Assembly (NCBI GenBank): GCA_964402505.1
Contig: CAYOCP010000020.1
Coordinates: forward strand, 1 to 64,000
Length of the DNA: 64,000 nucleotides
Origin: SLRI01 sp964402505
GTDB lineage: Bacteria; Pseudomonadota; Alphaproteobacteria; Geminicoccales; Geminicoccaceae
Direction: 5' to 3'
The position numbers were made by a program, and so were the translations under genes. Of the stretch, positions 29,116 through 37,669 are shown in pieces. The notes beneath the pieces were generated by a model that made no database searches, was not told the DNA's origin, and worked only from the letters and a program-made list of their open reading frames with translations. Within the stretch, counting starts at the first letter, position 1, and every line of letters begins with the position of its first letter.

Positions 29116-30963
29116 ATGCGGACGGTGCGGCTGACCATGGCCCAGGCGCTGGTGAAATGGCTGGTGGCGCAGCGGACGGTGGTGGACGGGCACGAGGTGC
29201 CGCTCTTCCCCGGTGTCTTCGCGATTTTCGGCCATGGCAACGTGACCTGTCTCTCCGAGGCGCTCGAGGCGGTGCAGGACGAGCTGCCGACCTGGCGCGG
29301 GCAGAACGAGCAGTCGATGGCGCTGGCGGCGATTGCCTACAACAGGGCGAAAAAGCGCCGGCAGATCATGATCGCGACGAGCTCGATCGGCCCCGGCGCC
29401 ACCAACATGGTGACCGCCGCCGCCGTGGCCCACACCAACCGGCTGCCGCTTCTCCTCCTTTCCGGCGACTACTATGTCAGCCGGGCACCCGATCCGGTGC
29501 TGCAGCAGGTCGAGCATTTCGGCGACCCGACCATCTCGGTCAACGACGCCTTCAAGGCCGTGACGCGCTACTGGGACCGGATCACCCGCCCGGAGCAGAT
29601 CGTCCATTCCCTGCCCCAGGCGCTCGCCATGATGCTCGATCCAGCCGATTGTGGTCCCGCCTTCATCGGCATGTGCCAGGACGCGCAGGCCGAGGCTTAC
29701 GACTACCCGCTCCGCTTCTTCGAGCCGCACGTGCATCGGATCGAGCGGCGGCGCGCCGACACTGTGCAGCTCAAGATGGCCGTCCAGCTTCTCAAGTCGG
29801 CGAAGAAGCCCTTGATCATCGCCGGCGGCGGGGTGCGCTGGAGCGAGGCCGAGGCGACGCTCGCCGAGTTCGCGACCAAGCACGGCATCCCGGTCGGCGA
29901 GACCCTGAACGGGCGGACCGTGCTGCTTCACGACCATCCGCTCAATGTCGGGCCGATCGGCATCATGGGGGCTTCCTCGGCCAACGAGCTCGCCGCCGAG
30001 GCCGACGTGGTGCTGGCGGTCGGCACGCGATTGCAGGACTTCACCACCGGCTCATGGACGCTCTTCGCCCCCGATGCGCATTTCATCGGGCTCAACGCCG
30101 CCCGCTTCGATGCGGTGAAGCACCAGAGCCTGCCGGTGGTGGGCGACGCCAAGGTCGGGCTCGAGGAGCTGGGCGCCGGACTCGGCTCCTGGACGGCGCC
30201 CGCCGCCTGGCGCGAGCACGGGGCAGCACTCTATGCCAAGTGGAACGCGTATATCGAGCAGCGCTCGGGGCCGACCAACGCGGAGCTGCCGACCTATGCG
30301 CATGTCGTGGGCGCCGTGAACCGGCTCGCCGGGGAGCGCGACCTGGCGCTGACGGCGGCCGGCGGCATGCCGGGCGAGCTCTCGATGAACTGGCGGGCCA
30401 AGGGCGTCGGCACGTTCGATTGCGAGTTCGGCTATTCCTGCATGGGCTACGAGATCGCCGGCGGCTGGGGGGCGGCCATGGCCGACCCGCATCGCGAGGT
30501 CTTCGTCATGGTCGGCGACGGCAGCTACCTCATGATGAACTCGGACATCTACTCCTCGGTGCTGGCCGGGCAGAAGCTGATCGTCGTGGTGTGCGACAAT
30601 GGCGGGTTTCTCGTGATCGACCGGCTGCAGCGGGCGACGGGTATTCCCTCATTCAACAACTCGCTCGACACCTGCCGCACCGCCAATGGCGCCTTCCGCG
30701 TCGATTTCGCCAAGCATGCCGAGGCCATGGGGGCGATCGGCGTGCGCGTCCAGAGCATCGGCGACCTCGAGGACGCGGTACGCGCCGCCAAGGCGGCCGA
30801 CCGGACCACCGTGATCCACATCGACGTGCATCCGACCGACTGGACCGGCAACGACAATTCCTGGTGGGAGTGCGGCACGCCCGAGGTGAGCGAGCGGCCG
30901 ACGGTCAAGGAGGCCCGGCAGGCGCACCAGGAGGCCAAGAAGAAGCAGCGCGTGGGGGTCTGA
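29116..30963 (+). CDS. iolD: 3D-(3,5/4)-trihydroxycyclohexane-1,2-dione hydrolase
   Basis: A 615-aa thiamine-diphosphate enzyme that hydrolyses the ring of the third intermediate of inositol breakdown. The N-terminal PYR domain has FGHGNVTCLSEAL and the GQNEQSMA motif with its catalytic glutamate. The C-terminal PP domain has the ThDP/Mg signature VGDGSYLMMNSD..CDNGGF near 470-515. The ATG at 29116 with GGGGGAGAG upstream is favoured over starts at 29071 or 29111. It precedes iolE by 3 bp. Confidence 0.95.
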   Translation: MRTVRLTMAQALVKWLVAQRTVVDGHEVPLFPGVFAIFGHGNVTCLSEALEAVQDELPTWRGQNEQSMALAAIAYNRAKKRRQIMIATSSIGPGATNMVTAAAVAHTNRLPLLLLSGDYYVSRAPDPVLQQVEHFGDPTISVNDAFKAVTRYWDRITRPEQIVHSLPQALAMMLDPADCGPAFIGMCQDAQAEAYDYPLRFFEPHVHRIERRRADTVQLKMAVQLLKSAKKPLIIAGGGVRWSEAEATLAEFATKHGIPVGETLNGRTVLLHDHPLNVGPIGIMGASSANELAAEADVVLAVGTRLQDFTTGSWTLFAPDAHFIGLNAARFDAVKHQSLPVVGDAKVGLEELGAGLGSWTAPAAWREHGAALYAKWNAYIEQRSGPTNAELPTYAHVVGAVNRLAGERDLALTAAGGMPGELSMNWRAKGVGTFDCEFGYSCMGYEIAGGWGAAMADPHREVFVMVGDGSYLMMNSDIYSSVLAGQKLIVVVCDNGGFLVIDRLQRATGIPSFNNSLDTCRTANGAFRVDFAKHAEAMGAIGVRVQSIGDLEDAVRAAKAADRTTVIHIDVHPTDWTGNDNSWWECGTPEVSERPTVKEARQAHQEAKKKQRVGV

Positions 30964-30966
30964 GCG

Positions 30967-31866
30967 ATGGCCATCCGTCTCGGCATAGCACCCATCGCCT
31001 GGAGCAACGACGACCTGCCGGAGCTGGGCGGCGAGACCACGCTCGAGCAGTGCCTCGCGGAGGCCCGGCAGGCCGGCTACAGTGGGATCGAGAAGGGCGG
31101 CAAGTTCCCGATGGACCCGAAGGTCCTGAAGCCGATCATGGCGGAGCACGGGCTCGAGCTGGTCTCCGGCTGGTTCTCGGGCCGGCTGCTCGAGGTCACG
31201 GTCGAGGAGGAGAAGAGCCGAATCCAGGAGCAGCTGGCCCTCTTCCAGGCGATGCGCTGCCCGGTCATGGTCTATGCCGAGACGGTCGGCACGGTGCAGG
31301 GCCAGATCGACACGCCGTTCTCGAGGCGACCGAGGCTGACGCCGGACCAGATCAGGCGCTACGGCGAGAAGCTGACGAAGTTCGCCGAGTTCCTCGCGGC
31401 CGAGGGCTGCCCCATGACCTTCCACCACCACATGGGAACGGTGATCGAGGTCGAGGAGGAGATCGACCTCCTGATGGAGAATACCGACCACGCCGTCGGC
31501 CTTCTCCTGGACACCGGCCACCTCACCTTCGCCGGCGGCGACGTCACCGCCACCACCCGGCGCTGGGGCAAGCGGATCAATCACGTCCACACCAAGGACA
31601 TCCGCAAGGATGTGCTGAAGAAGCTCCGGGCCGAGGACTGGAGCTTCCTCAAGGGCGTGCTCGAGGGCGTCTTCACCGTGCCGGGTGACGGCTCGATCGA
31701 TTTCGGCACCTTCCTGAAGACGCTGAAGGAGATCGGCTACTCGGGCTGGGTGGTGGTCGAGGCCGAGCAGGATCCGCGAAAGGCCGATCCCTTGAAGATG
31801 GCCGAGATCGGCATGGAAGCGCTCCGGGAGGCGGCCGAGGGAGCGGGGATCGAAATCAGGGCCTGA
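30967..31866 (+). CDS. iolE: Inosose dehydratase
   Basis: A 299-aa xylose-isomerase-like TIM barrel that dehydrates scyllo-inosose. IolE features are GIAPIAWSNDDLPELGGE (5-22), FHHHMGTVIE with a metal-binding histidine, LLDTGHLTFAGGD, HVHTKDI and the final VVVEAEQDP. It follows iolD by 3 bp. Together with iolG it covers the first three steps; iolB, iolC, iolA and a transporter are not in the window. Confidence 0.95.
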   Translation: MAIRLGIAPIAWSNDDLPELGGETTLEQCLAEARQAGYSGIEKGGKFPMDPKVLKPIMAEHGLELVSGWFSGRLLEVTVEEEKSRIQEQLALFQAMRCPVMVYAETVGTVQGQIDTPFSRRPRLTPDQIRRYGEKLTKFAEFLAAEGCPMTFHHHMGTVIEVEEEIDLLMENTDHAVGLLLDTGHLTFAGGDVTATTRRWGKRINHVHTKDIRKDVLKKLRAEDWSFLKGVLEGVFTVPGDGSIDFGTFLKTLKEIGYSGWVVVEAEQDPRKADPLKMAEIGMEALREAAEGAGIEIRA

Positions 31867-31884
31867 GCCGGTCCCCCTCGCCTC

Positions 31885-33153
31885 CTAGATCAGCGCCAGC
31901 CCCAGACCGCCCAGGGCGACGACGATGACGACGATCCAGGGCGGCAGCCTCCAGACGGCCAGCAGCACGAAGCCGGCGGCCGCCAGCGCGAAGTCGCCGG
32001 CTTCGAGCACGGCACTGGTCCAGACCGGATGGTACAGGGCAGAACCGAGAATGCCGACGACCGCCGCGTTGGTGCCGCGCATCGCCGCCTGGGCCATGGG
32101 TCGCGTGCGAAAGGCGTCCCAGAAGGGCAAGGCACCCACCAGCAGGAGGAAGCCCGGGAGGAAGATCGCAAGGAGTGCGATGGTCGCCCCGGCGACGCCG
32201 TTCGGCGCCGGGCCGCTGGCGGCACCCAGATAGGCGGCGAAGGTGAAGAGCGGGCCCGGCACGGCCTGCGCCGCGCCATAGCCGGCGAGGAAGGTGTCGT
32301 TGCTCACCCAGCCGCGCGGCACGACCTCGGCCTGCAGCAGCGGCAGCACGACATGGCCGCCGCCGAAGACGAGCGCGCCGGCCCGGTAGAAGGCATCGAG
32401 GAGGGCGAGACCCTGCGCCGCGCCGGCGGCGAGCGGCAAGAGGACGAGCAGGAGGAAGAAGAGAGCGAGCGCGGCGAGCCCCGCTCGCTTCGTGACGCGA
32501 AAGCGCAGCTGGCCCGTTTGCGGCGGCGCGTCGTCCCGACAGAGCCACAAGCCGGCCAGGCCGCCGGCGACGATGGCGATGATCTGGCCGGACGAGCCGC
32601 CTGCGAAAACGGTGATCAGCACGGCCGCCAAAGCGATGCTCGCCCGCAACCGGTCGGGCGCGAGACTGCGTGCCATGCCCCAGACGGCCTGCGCCACGAC
32701 CGCGACCGCGACGATCTTCAGGCCGTGCAGGAGACCGGTGCCGATCGGGCCGGCCAGGGTGTGGGCGCCCAGGGCGAAGAGCACGAGCGCCAGCGCCGAC
32801 GGCAGGGTGAACGCAGCCCAGGCGGCGAGCGCGCCCAAGGGGCCGCCGCGCAGGAGGCCGAGCGCGAATCCCACCTGGCTGCTGGCAGGGCCGGGCAGGA
32901 ACTGGCAAAGCGCCACGAGGTCGGCATAGCCCGCCTCGTCGATCCACTTGCGCCGGGTGACCAGCTCGTCGCGGAAATAGCCGAGATGGGCGATCGGTCC
33001 GCCGAACGAGATGAAGCCGAGCCTCGCGAACGCGCGGAAGACCTCGCCCGGCGTGCCGCGCGAGGTGACGGGCTCGGCCACCGCCGGCCGGAATGACGTC
33101 AAGCCGTTGCTCCTGTTGCTCCGTGGCCGGGTGGTTGCGAGGGCGCTTGCCAT
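31885..33153 (-). CDS. chrA: Chromate transporter, ChrA family
   Basis: A membrane protein of about 420 aa with two homologous CHR halves. The N-terminal half starts FRAFARLGFISFGGPIAHLGYF and contains CQFLPGPASSQVGFALGLLRGG. The C-terminal half repeats the pattern with FYRAGALVFGGGHVVLPLL and GYGAAQAVPGPLFTFAAYLG. These FGGP/FGGG and PGP motifs define the family, which exports chromate, perhaps in exchange for sulfate. The ATG at 33153 was chosen; a GTG lies two codons upstream. It converges on iolE with an 18-bp gap. Confidence 0.92.
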   Translation of the reverse strand: MASALATTRPRSNRSNGLTSFRPAVAEPVTSRGTPGEVFRAFARLGFISFGGPIAHLGYFRDELVTRRKWIDEAGYADLVALCQFLPGPASSQVGFALGLLRGGPLGALAAWAAFTLPSALALVLFALGAHTLAGPIGTGLLHGLKIVAVAVVAQAVWGMARSLAPDRLRASIALAAVLITVFAGGSSGQIIAIVAGGLAGLWLCRDDAPPQTGQLRFRVTKRAGLAALALFFLLLVLLPLAAGAAQGLALLDAFYRAGALVFGGGHVVLPLLQAEVVPRGWVSNDTFLAGYGAAQAVPGPLFTFAAYLGAASGPAPNGVAGATIALLAIFLPGFLLLVGALPFWDAFRTRPMAQAAMRGTNAAVVGILGSALYHPVWTSAVLEAGDFALAAAGFVLLAVWRLPPWIVVIVVALGGLGLALI

Positions 33154-33159
33154 CTCCAC

Positions 33160-33460
33160 AACCGGCGATGACGATCGTTGGTATCATCGCCGCAAGGGGA
33201 CCGCGACACCCGGGTCGCGCCGAGGTGCCTGACCGCTCCGGGCGAGGACCCGAAAGGGCGGCAAGTCGGGCCGGCGCGTCGCCGCTCTTGCCGAAGGCGG
33301 GGCTGTGCCCGATTGGCCACGTTCATGAACGAAGGCTGGACGCGGCGCGCGACCGAGCCATGCAGATCAGCCGGTTGTCTTCCGCCAAGCGATGGCCAAG
33401 TCTGTTGCAGTGCAACATGAGAATCCGGGCGTTCGCACGGCGCCCCGATCTGGAGCTTCA
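33160..33460. other. Intergenic region with a PhaR-like dyad
   Basis: About 300 bp between the divergent chrA and the small gene at 33461. The only pattern noted is GTTGCA-G-TGCAAC (33404-33416), with TGCAGTGCAACA (33406-33417) matching the rhizobial PhaR consensus TGCRNYGCASMA at 11 of 12 positions. No other gene or clear promoter was seen. Confidence 0.4.
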
Positions 33461-33646
33461 ATGATGTCCATCGACCGGCTGGTCGCCGGCAATTACGACC
33501 CCGTCCACGTCAACGCGATCATGATCGAGGCGCGGCGCATGCGCAATGCGGCGCTTCTGGGGCTGCTCCGCCGCCTTTTCGGCTGGCGCGGCGAAGGGCG
33601 GCCGGACGCGGCCGATGCCGGGGATCTGGCTGCCGCCGGCACCTGA
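33461..33646 (+). CDS. Small conserved-looking protein, 61 aa
   Basis: A small frame with a GGAG site 5-8 bp before two tandem ATG codons (33461 and 33464). The protein has a basic amphipathic helix around residues 20-45 (IMIEARRMRNAALLGLLRR, then LFGW) and an acidic, alanine-rich tail. The EARRMRxxA pattern resembles tiny alphaproteobacterial proteins of unknown function whose helix may associate with membranes. It stands alone. A PhaR-like dyad lies 45 bp upstream. It could be a chance frame, but the ribosome-binding site and composition argue otherwise. Confidence 0.5.
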   Translation: MMSIDRLVAGNYDPVHVNAIMIEARRMRNAALLGLLRRLFGWRGEGRPDAADAGDLAAAGT

Positions 33647-33718
33647 CGGCCGGACTGGCCCGCGGCACCACCGCTTGCTACGCTGCCGGCGACTTTCAGC
33701 GGATCGGGGGAGGCGGCG

Positions 33719-34528
33719 ATGAGCGGCGGGTTCGAGGGCAAGGTGGCGGTCGTCACGGGCGGCACGCAGGGGCTCGGCGAGGCGACGGCGCGGCTTTTTG
33801 TCGAGCGCGGTGCCAAGGGTATCGTGATCTGCGGCCGCAACGCCGAGCATGGCGAGCGGGTGCGGGCCGATCTGGAATCCGCCGGGGCGAAGGCCGTCTT
33901 CGTCCGGGCGGATCTCGGCGATCTCGACGCGGTGCGCGAGGTCGGGAAGGTGGCGGACGACTCCTTCGGTCGGATCGACTGCCTCGTCAACGTCGCCGCC
34001 ACCACCGATCGCGGCACCATTCTCGACACCAGCCCCGAGCTCTATGAGCGGATGTTCGCGATCAACGTCCGCGCCCCCTTCTTCCTGATGCAGGCCGCGG
34101 CGAAGATCATGCGGCGCGAGAGGATCGCCGGTGCCATGGTCAACATCCTCTCCATGTCGAGCCATGGCGGCCAGCCCTTCATCTGCGCCTATTCCGCCTC
34201 CAAGGCGGCGCTCGCCGCCCTCACCAAGAACGTCGCCTACTCCTTGATGCGCGACCGGATTCGCGTGAACGGGCTCAATATCGGCTGGATGAACACGCCG
34301 GGCGAGCACGCCATCCAGACCGGCACGCACCATGCCGCCGACGACTGGCTCGAGGTGGCCAAGGCGCGGCAGCCCTTCGGCCGGCTGCTCGAGACGACGG
34401 AGGTCGCGCGGGCCATCGCCTTTCTCGCCTCAGACGAGAGCGGCATGATGACCGGCTCGCTCGTCGATTTCGACCAGTCGGTGCTCGGCTGCTACGACAG
34501 CGCGCCGCAGCCGGCGGCGCCGATCTAG
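33719..34528 (+). CDS. SDR family oxidoreductase
   Basis: A 269-aa classical SDR. TGGTQGLG (about 13-20) binds cofactor, NVAA replaces the usual NNAG, the catalytic serine is in LSMSSHGG and the catalytic pair is YSASK. The NVAATTDRGT and GWMNTPGE segments recur in SDRs linked with sugar or polyol clusters, so a polyol or sugar substrate is possible, but this is inference. Its 3' end overlaps the convergent antiporter gene by 4 bp. Confidence 0.88.
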   Translation: MSGGFEGKVAVVTGGTQGLGEATARLFVERGAKGIVICGRNAEHGERVRADLESAGAKAVFVRADLGDLDAVREVGKVADDSFGRIDCLVNVAATTDRGTILDTSPELYERMFAINVRAPFFLMQAAAKIMRRERIAGAMVNILSMSSHGGQPFICAYSASKAALAALTKNVAYSLMRDRIRVNGLNIGWMNTPGEHAIQTGTHHAADDWLEVAKARQPFGRLLETTEVARAIAFLASDESGMMTGSLVDFDQSVLGCYDSAPQPAAPI

Positions 34529-36342
34529 GAAGCGCCCGATTCGTCGGTCGGGGCCTCGCTCGCCTTCGGCCGGCGGAGCAGGCGCTGCCGAAAGCGGTCG
34601 CGCCAGCGCTGTTGCCGTTCCTCGTCCACGCGGCGGAGCGAGAGGCCGATCTCGGCGATCCTGCCCTCGTCGTCGACCCGACGCACGATGAGGTCGACGG
34701 GGCCGAGCGCCAGCCGGTCGCCCGGCTCGGCGCGACCGCCGAGCTGCCGCTCGATGTGCTCCGCGACGCGGGTCGCCCCCGGATCGGTCTCGAGGGCGAG
34801 GTCGTAGGTGGCGGCCAGGGTCTCGAGCCTCGCATCGGGATCGATCGGCAGCTCGCCCCAGAAGTCGATATCGGCCGGATCGAGCTCGGCGCGGCTGGCG
34901 AAGAGACGGTCGAGCAGGTGGCTGAAGCTCGGTGCCGTGAAGATGTAGACGTAGTCGTCGGGCAGGAGCTGGCCGACCTGGTGCACGCGCAACGAGCGGC
35001 CCTGGCGGACGACCAGGGACGGGCGGGCCCAGCGCGGCAGGCGATGGCCCCTGGCGACGGGGCTGCCCTCGGTGATGTGGTAGACGACGAGCTCGTGACG
35101 GGCGGTCCCCGGCAGCTCGAGCTCGACCTTCTCCACCGGGCCGATGCGCGGCGGCACGACGACACCGAGCCAGCGCGCCAGCGGGCGGATGCTCCAGCCC
35201 TGGACGAGCAGCGAGACGAGGACGATCAGGAAGGCGGCGTTGAACAGCATCTGCCCGGTCTCGAGGCGGGCCATGACGGGCATGATGGCGAGCAGGATCG
35301 AGACGGCACCCCGCAACCCGACGACGCTGATGAAGGCCACCTCGTTGCGCCGGAAGCCGAAGGGCCAGACGAGGAGGGTGACGGCGATGGGCCGCACCAC
35401 GATGACGAGGAGGAAGGCGAGTGCCACCGCCGGCAGGGCGATCTCGCCGAAGCTCGATGGCGTGGCGAGCAGCCCGAGCAGAAGGAACATGACGATCTGG
35501 GCGAGCCAGGTGAGCCCGTCCTGAAAGCGGCGCAGATGCGGGCGGGCGCGGATCCGCATGTTGCCGGCGACGAGGCCGGCTATGTAGACGGCGAGAAAGC
35601 CGCTGCCGCCGAGAATGCCGGTGAACGCGAACAGCATGAGGGCGCCGGCGAGGACGGCGATCGGGTAGAGGCCCGGCTCGAGCTCGATCCGGTTGATGCC
35701 CTTGACGATGAGCCAGCCGCCGGCGAAGCCGGCGACCAGGCCGACGCCCATCTGCAGCGCGAATTGATGCAGCAGGCTCGGGCCGAGCGCCTCGAGGCCG
35801 GCACCCTCGACGATCAGGTCGAGCAGGACGACGACGAGGAAGATCGCCATCGGGTCGTTGGAGCCCGATTCCACCTCGAGGGTCGAGCGCACACGATCGC
35901 GGATGGTGATGTTGCCGACCCTGAGCAGGAAGAAGACCGCGGCGGCGTCGGTCGAGCTGACGATGGCGCCGAGCAGGAGGGCCTCGAGCCAGGCGAGGCC
36001 GAGCAGGTGGTGGGCGGCAGCACCCAGGATGCCGGCCGTCAGGAGGACGCCGAGCGTGGCGAGCACGACGGCGGGAACGGCGGCGTTGCGCAGCGCCTGC
36101 CGCGGCGTCTCGAAGCCGCTGTGGAAGAGGATCACGACGAGCGCCAGGCTGCCGACGAAATAGGTGCCCGTGCTGTCGTCGAAGGCGATGCCGCCCGGGC
36201 CGTCCTCGCCGGCGAGCAGGCCGATGACGAGGAAGAGCAGGAGCAGCGGGGCGCCGATGCGGAACGAGACGAGGCTGGTCAGGATCGAGAGGACGAGCAG
36301 ACCGGCCCCGATCAGGATGGCGACCAGCATCGTCTCGATCAT
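34525..36342 (-). CDS. Potassium/proton antiporter (CvrA/NhaP2-like)
   Basis: A 605-aa CPA1 antiporter. The membrane part (about 1-390, 12 or so helices) has LFHSGFETPRQALR, SSTDAAAVFFLLR and the ion-binding ESGSNDPMAIFL motif. A TrkA-C domain (about 410-490: VYHITEGSPVARGHRL) and a CorC/HlyC-like C-terminal domain (about 510-580) follow. This layout is that of the K+/H+ antiporter NhaP2/CvrA, which vents K+ to control cell volume and pH. It lies on the same strand 76 bp downstream of the adenylate cyclase gene. Confidence 0.92.
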   Translation of the reverse strand: MIETMLVAILIGAGLLVLSILTSLVSFRIGAPLLLLFLVIGLLAGEDGPGGIAFDDSTGTYFVGSLALVVILFHSGFETPRQALRNAAVPAVVLATLGVLLTAGILGAAAHHLLGLAWLEALLLGAIVSSTDAAAVFFLLRVGNITIRDRVRSTLEVESGSNDPMAIFLVVVLLDLIVEGAGLEALGPSLLHQFALQMGVGLVAGFAGGWLIVKGINRIELEPGLYPIAVLAGALMLFAFTGILGGSGFLAVYIAGLVAGNMRIRARPHLRRFQDGLTWLAQIVMFLLLGLLATPSSFGEIALPAVALAFLLVIVVRPIAVTLLVWPFGFRRNEVAFISVVGLRGAVSILLAIMPVMARLETGQMLFNAAFLIVLVSLLVQGWSIRPLARWLGVVVPPRIGPVEKVELELPGTARHELVVYHITEGSPVARGHRLPRWARPSLVVRQGRSLRVHQVGQLLPDDYVYIFTAPSFSHLLDRLFASRAELDPADIDFWGELPIDPDARLETLAATYDLALETDPGATRVAEHIERQLGGRAEPGDRLALGPVDLIVRRVDDEGRIAEIGLSLRRVDEERQQRWRDRFRQRLLRRPKASEAPTDESGAS

Positions 36343-36418
36343 CGTGGCGCGTGCTCCGGGCAGGCGGCGGAACCCGGGGCAGATGTCGCATGGCCGCCGG
36401 TGCCCGACAACCGGAGGT

Positions 36419-37621
36419 TCAGTCCGGGCCGGCCATGTCGGGGTCGATGGTGAAGAGCTCCTGTGTCCGGCCGACGCCCCGAAGGGCGTAGCGGCCGAGC
36501 GAGACGAGGCGGCCCCGGGCCGTGCCGGCGGTCAGGGCGAAAGCCTTGGAGACGACGACGCGGCGGTCGAGCGAGTGGCACATCGCCACGATCCTCGCCA
36601 CCTCGTTGACCGAAGGGCCGATCACCGTGAAGTCGAGCCGTCCGGCGCTGCCGATATTGCCGTAGAGCACCTCGCCCCGGTGCAGGCCGAGATGGAAGTC
36701 GGTGACGGGCTCGCCGGCATCGCGCCGCGTCGAGCTCAGCTCCCGCACGGCGTGGCGTGCGGCGATCGCCGCGTCGAGCGCCCGGGCCGCCGCATCGGCG
36801 TCGCGGAAGATGGCGAGAATGCCGTCGCCCATGAATTTCAGAACGTCGCCGCCATGGCGCCCGACGACGTCGACGAGAACCTCGGTGTAGGCGTTGAGGA
36901 AGGCCATCAGCCGGTCCGGCCGGGTCGTGTCGGCGATCCGGGTGAAACCGTCGAGATCGGAGCTCCAGAGCACCGCCTCGATCGGCAGCGCCTCGCCGCG
37001 CCGGATGCGGCCGCCGAGGACGTGCGTTGCGGCATCCTCGCCGAGATAGGTGCGCGTCAGGGTGCGCGCCGTCTCGATCGCCGCCATGCCCTTGAAGCCG
37101 AGCGCCAGAGGCGAGGCGCAGCGCTCGAGCAGGGCGAGCTCGCGGTCGACGAAGCCTCCGGGCCTCGATGTCGTCCAGGAGACGGCGACACCGCTCAGCT
37201 CACCCAGCGTCCGCTCCGGCGTGAAGCGGCGGGCAACGGCGAAATAGTCGGTGCCGCCCTCGGTGCGCAGCCGGTCGAGCAGCGGGAAACGGCCGGGCTC
37301 GAGGCCGTCGTCGAGCCGGACGCGCAGGCTCGATAGCCCCTCATGGACCATGTGGTAGAAGGGGCTTTGTGGCCAGTCGCCGCCGGGCTCGCGGGCGGTG
37401 CCGTCGTAATCCTCGCGCACGACCTCTCCACCCTGCCAGCGGAAGCCGCGCGCCCGCAATTGCGGGTGGAGGAGCTGCGACGCCATGAGCACGCGCACGA
37501 GATCGAGCCCGGCCCGCTGCAGGCGGTCGCAGAGGCCCCGGAGCAGCCCTGCCTCGTCATGATCCCGCAGACCCGCCTCGATCAGCCAGTCGACGAGCTC
37601 CTGCTCCGCATCACCCGACAT
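36419..37621 (-). CDS. Class III adenylate/guanylate cyclase domain protein
   Basis: A 400-aa cytoplasmic protein. The N-terminal half (about 1-190) is an unrecognised sensor-like domain, found in bacterial cyclases next to class III domains. The catalytic domain (about 205-390) has metal-binding aspartates in LWSSDLDGFTRI and KFMGDGILAIF, with a lysine before the second that favours adenine. IGPSVNEVARI keeps the transition-state asparagine and arginine, so it should be active, most likely making cAMP. The start has no membrane segment. It is 48 bp downstream of the SorC regulator on the same strand. Confidence 0.88.
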   Translation of the reverse strand: MSGDAEQELVDWLIEAGLRDHDEAGLLRGLCDRLQRAGLDLVRVLMASQLLHPQLRARGFRWQGGEVVREDYDGTAREPGGDWPQSPFYHMVHEGLSSLRVRLDDGLEPGRFPLLDRLRTEGGTDYFAVARRFTPERTLGELSGVAVSWTTSRPGGFVDRELALLERCASPLALGFKGMAAIETARTLTRTYLGEDAATHVLGGRIRRGEALPIEAVLWSSDLDGFTRIADTTRPDRLMAFLNAYTEVLVDVVGRHGGDVLKFMGDGILAIFRDADAAARALDAAIAARHAVRELSSTRRDAGEPVTDFHLGLHRGEVLYGNIGSAGRLDFTVIGPSVNEVARIVAMCHSLDRRVVVSKAFALTAGTARGRLVSLGRYALRGVGRTQELFTIDPDMAGPD

Positions 37622-37669
37622 GGAGCGTTCTCCCGTTCCGCATCCGCCGGCTTCGAAGATGGGCGGGGA

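Noticed and set aside
28911..31688. A 925-codon plus-strand frame over iolD/iolE
   Set aside because: It overlaps two well-supported iol genes in another frame and has Arg/Gly-rich, motif-free sequence.
34612..36453. A 613-codon plus-strand frame opposite the antiporter gene
   Set aside because: The acidic, motif-free translation is antisense to a clear 605-aa antiporter.
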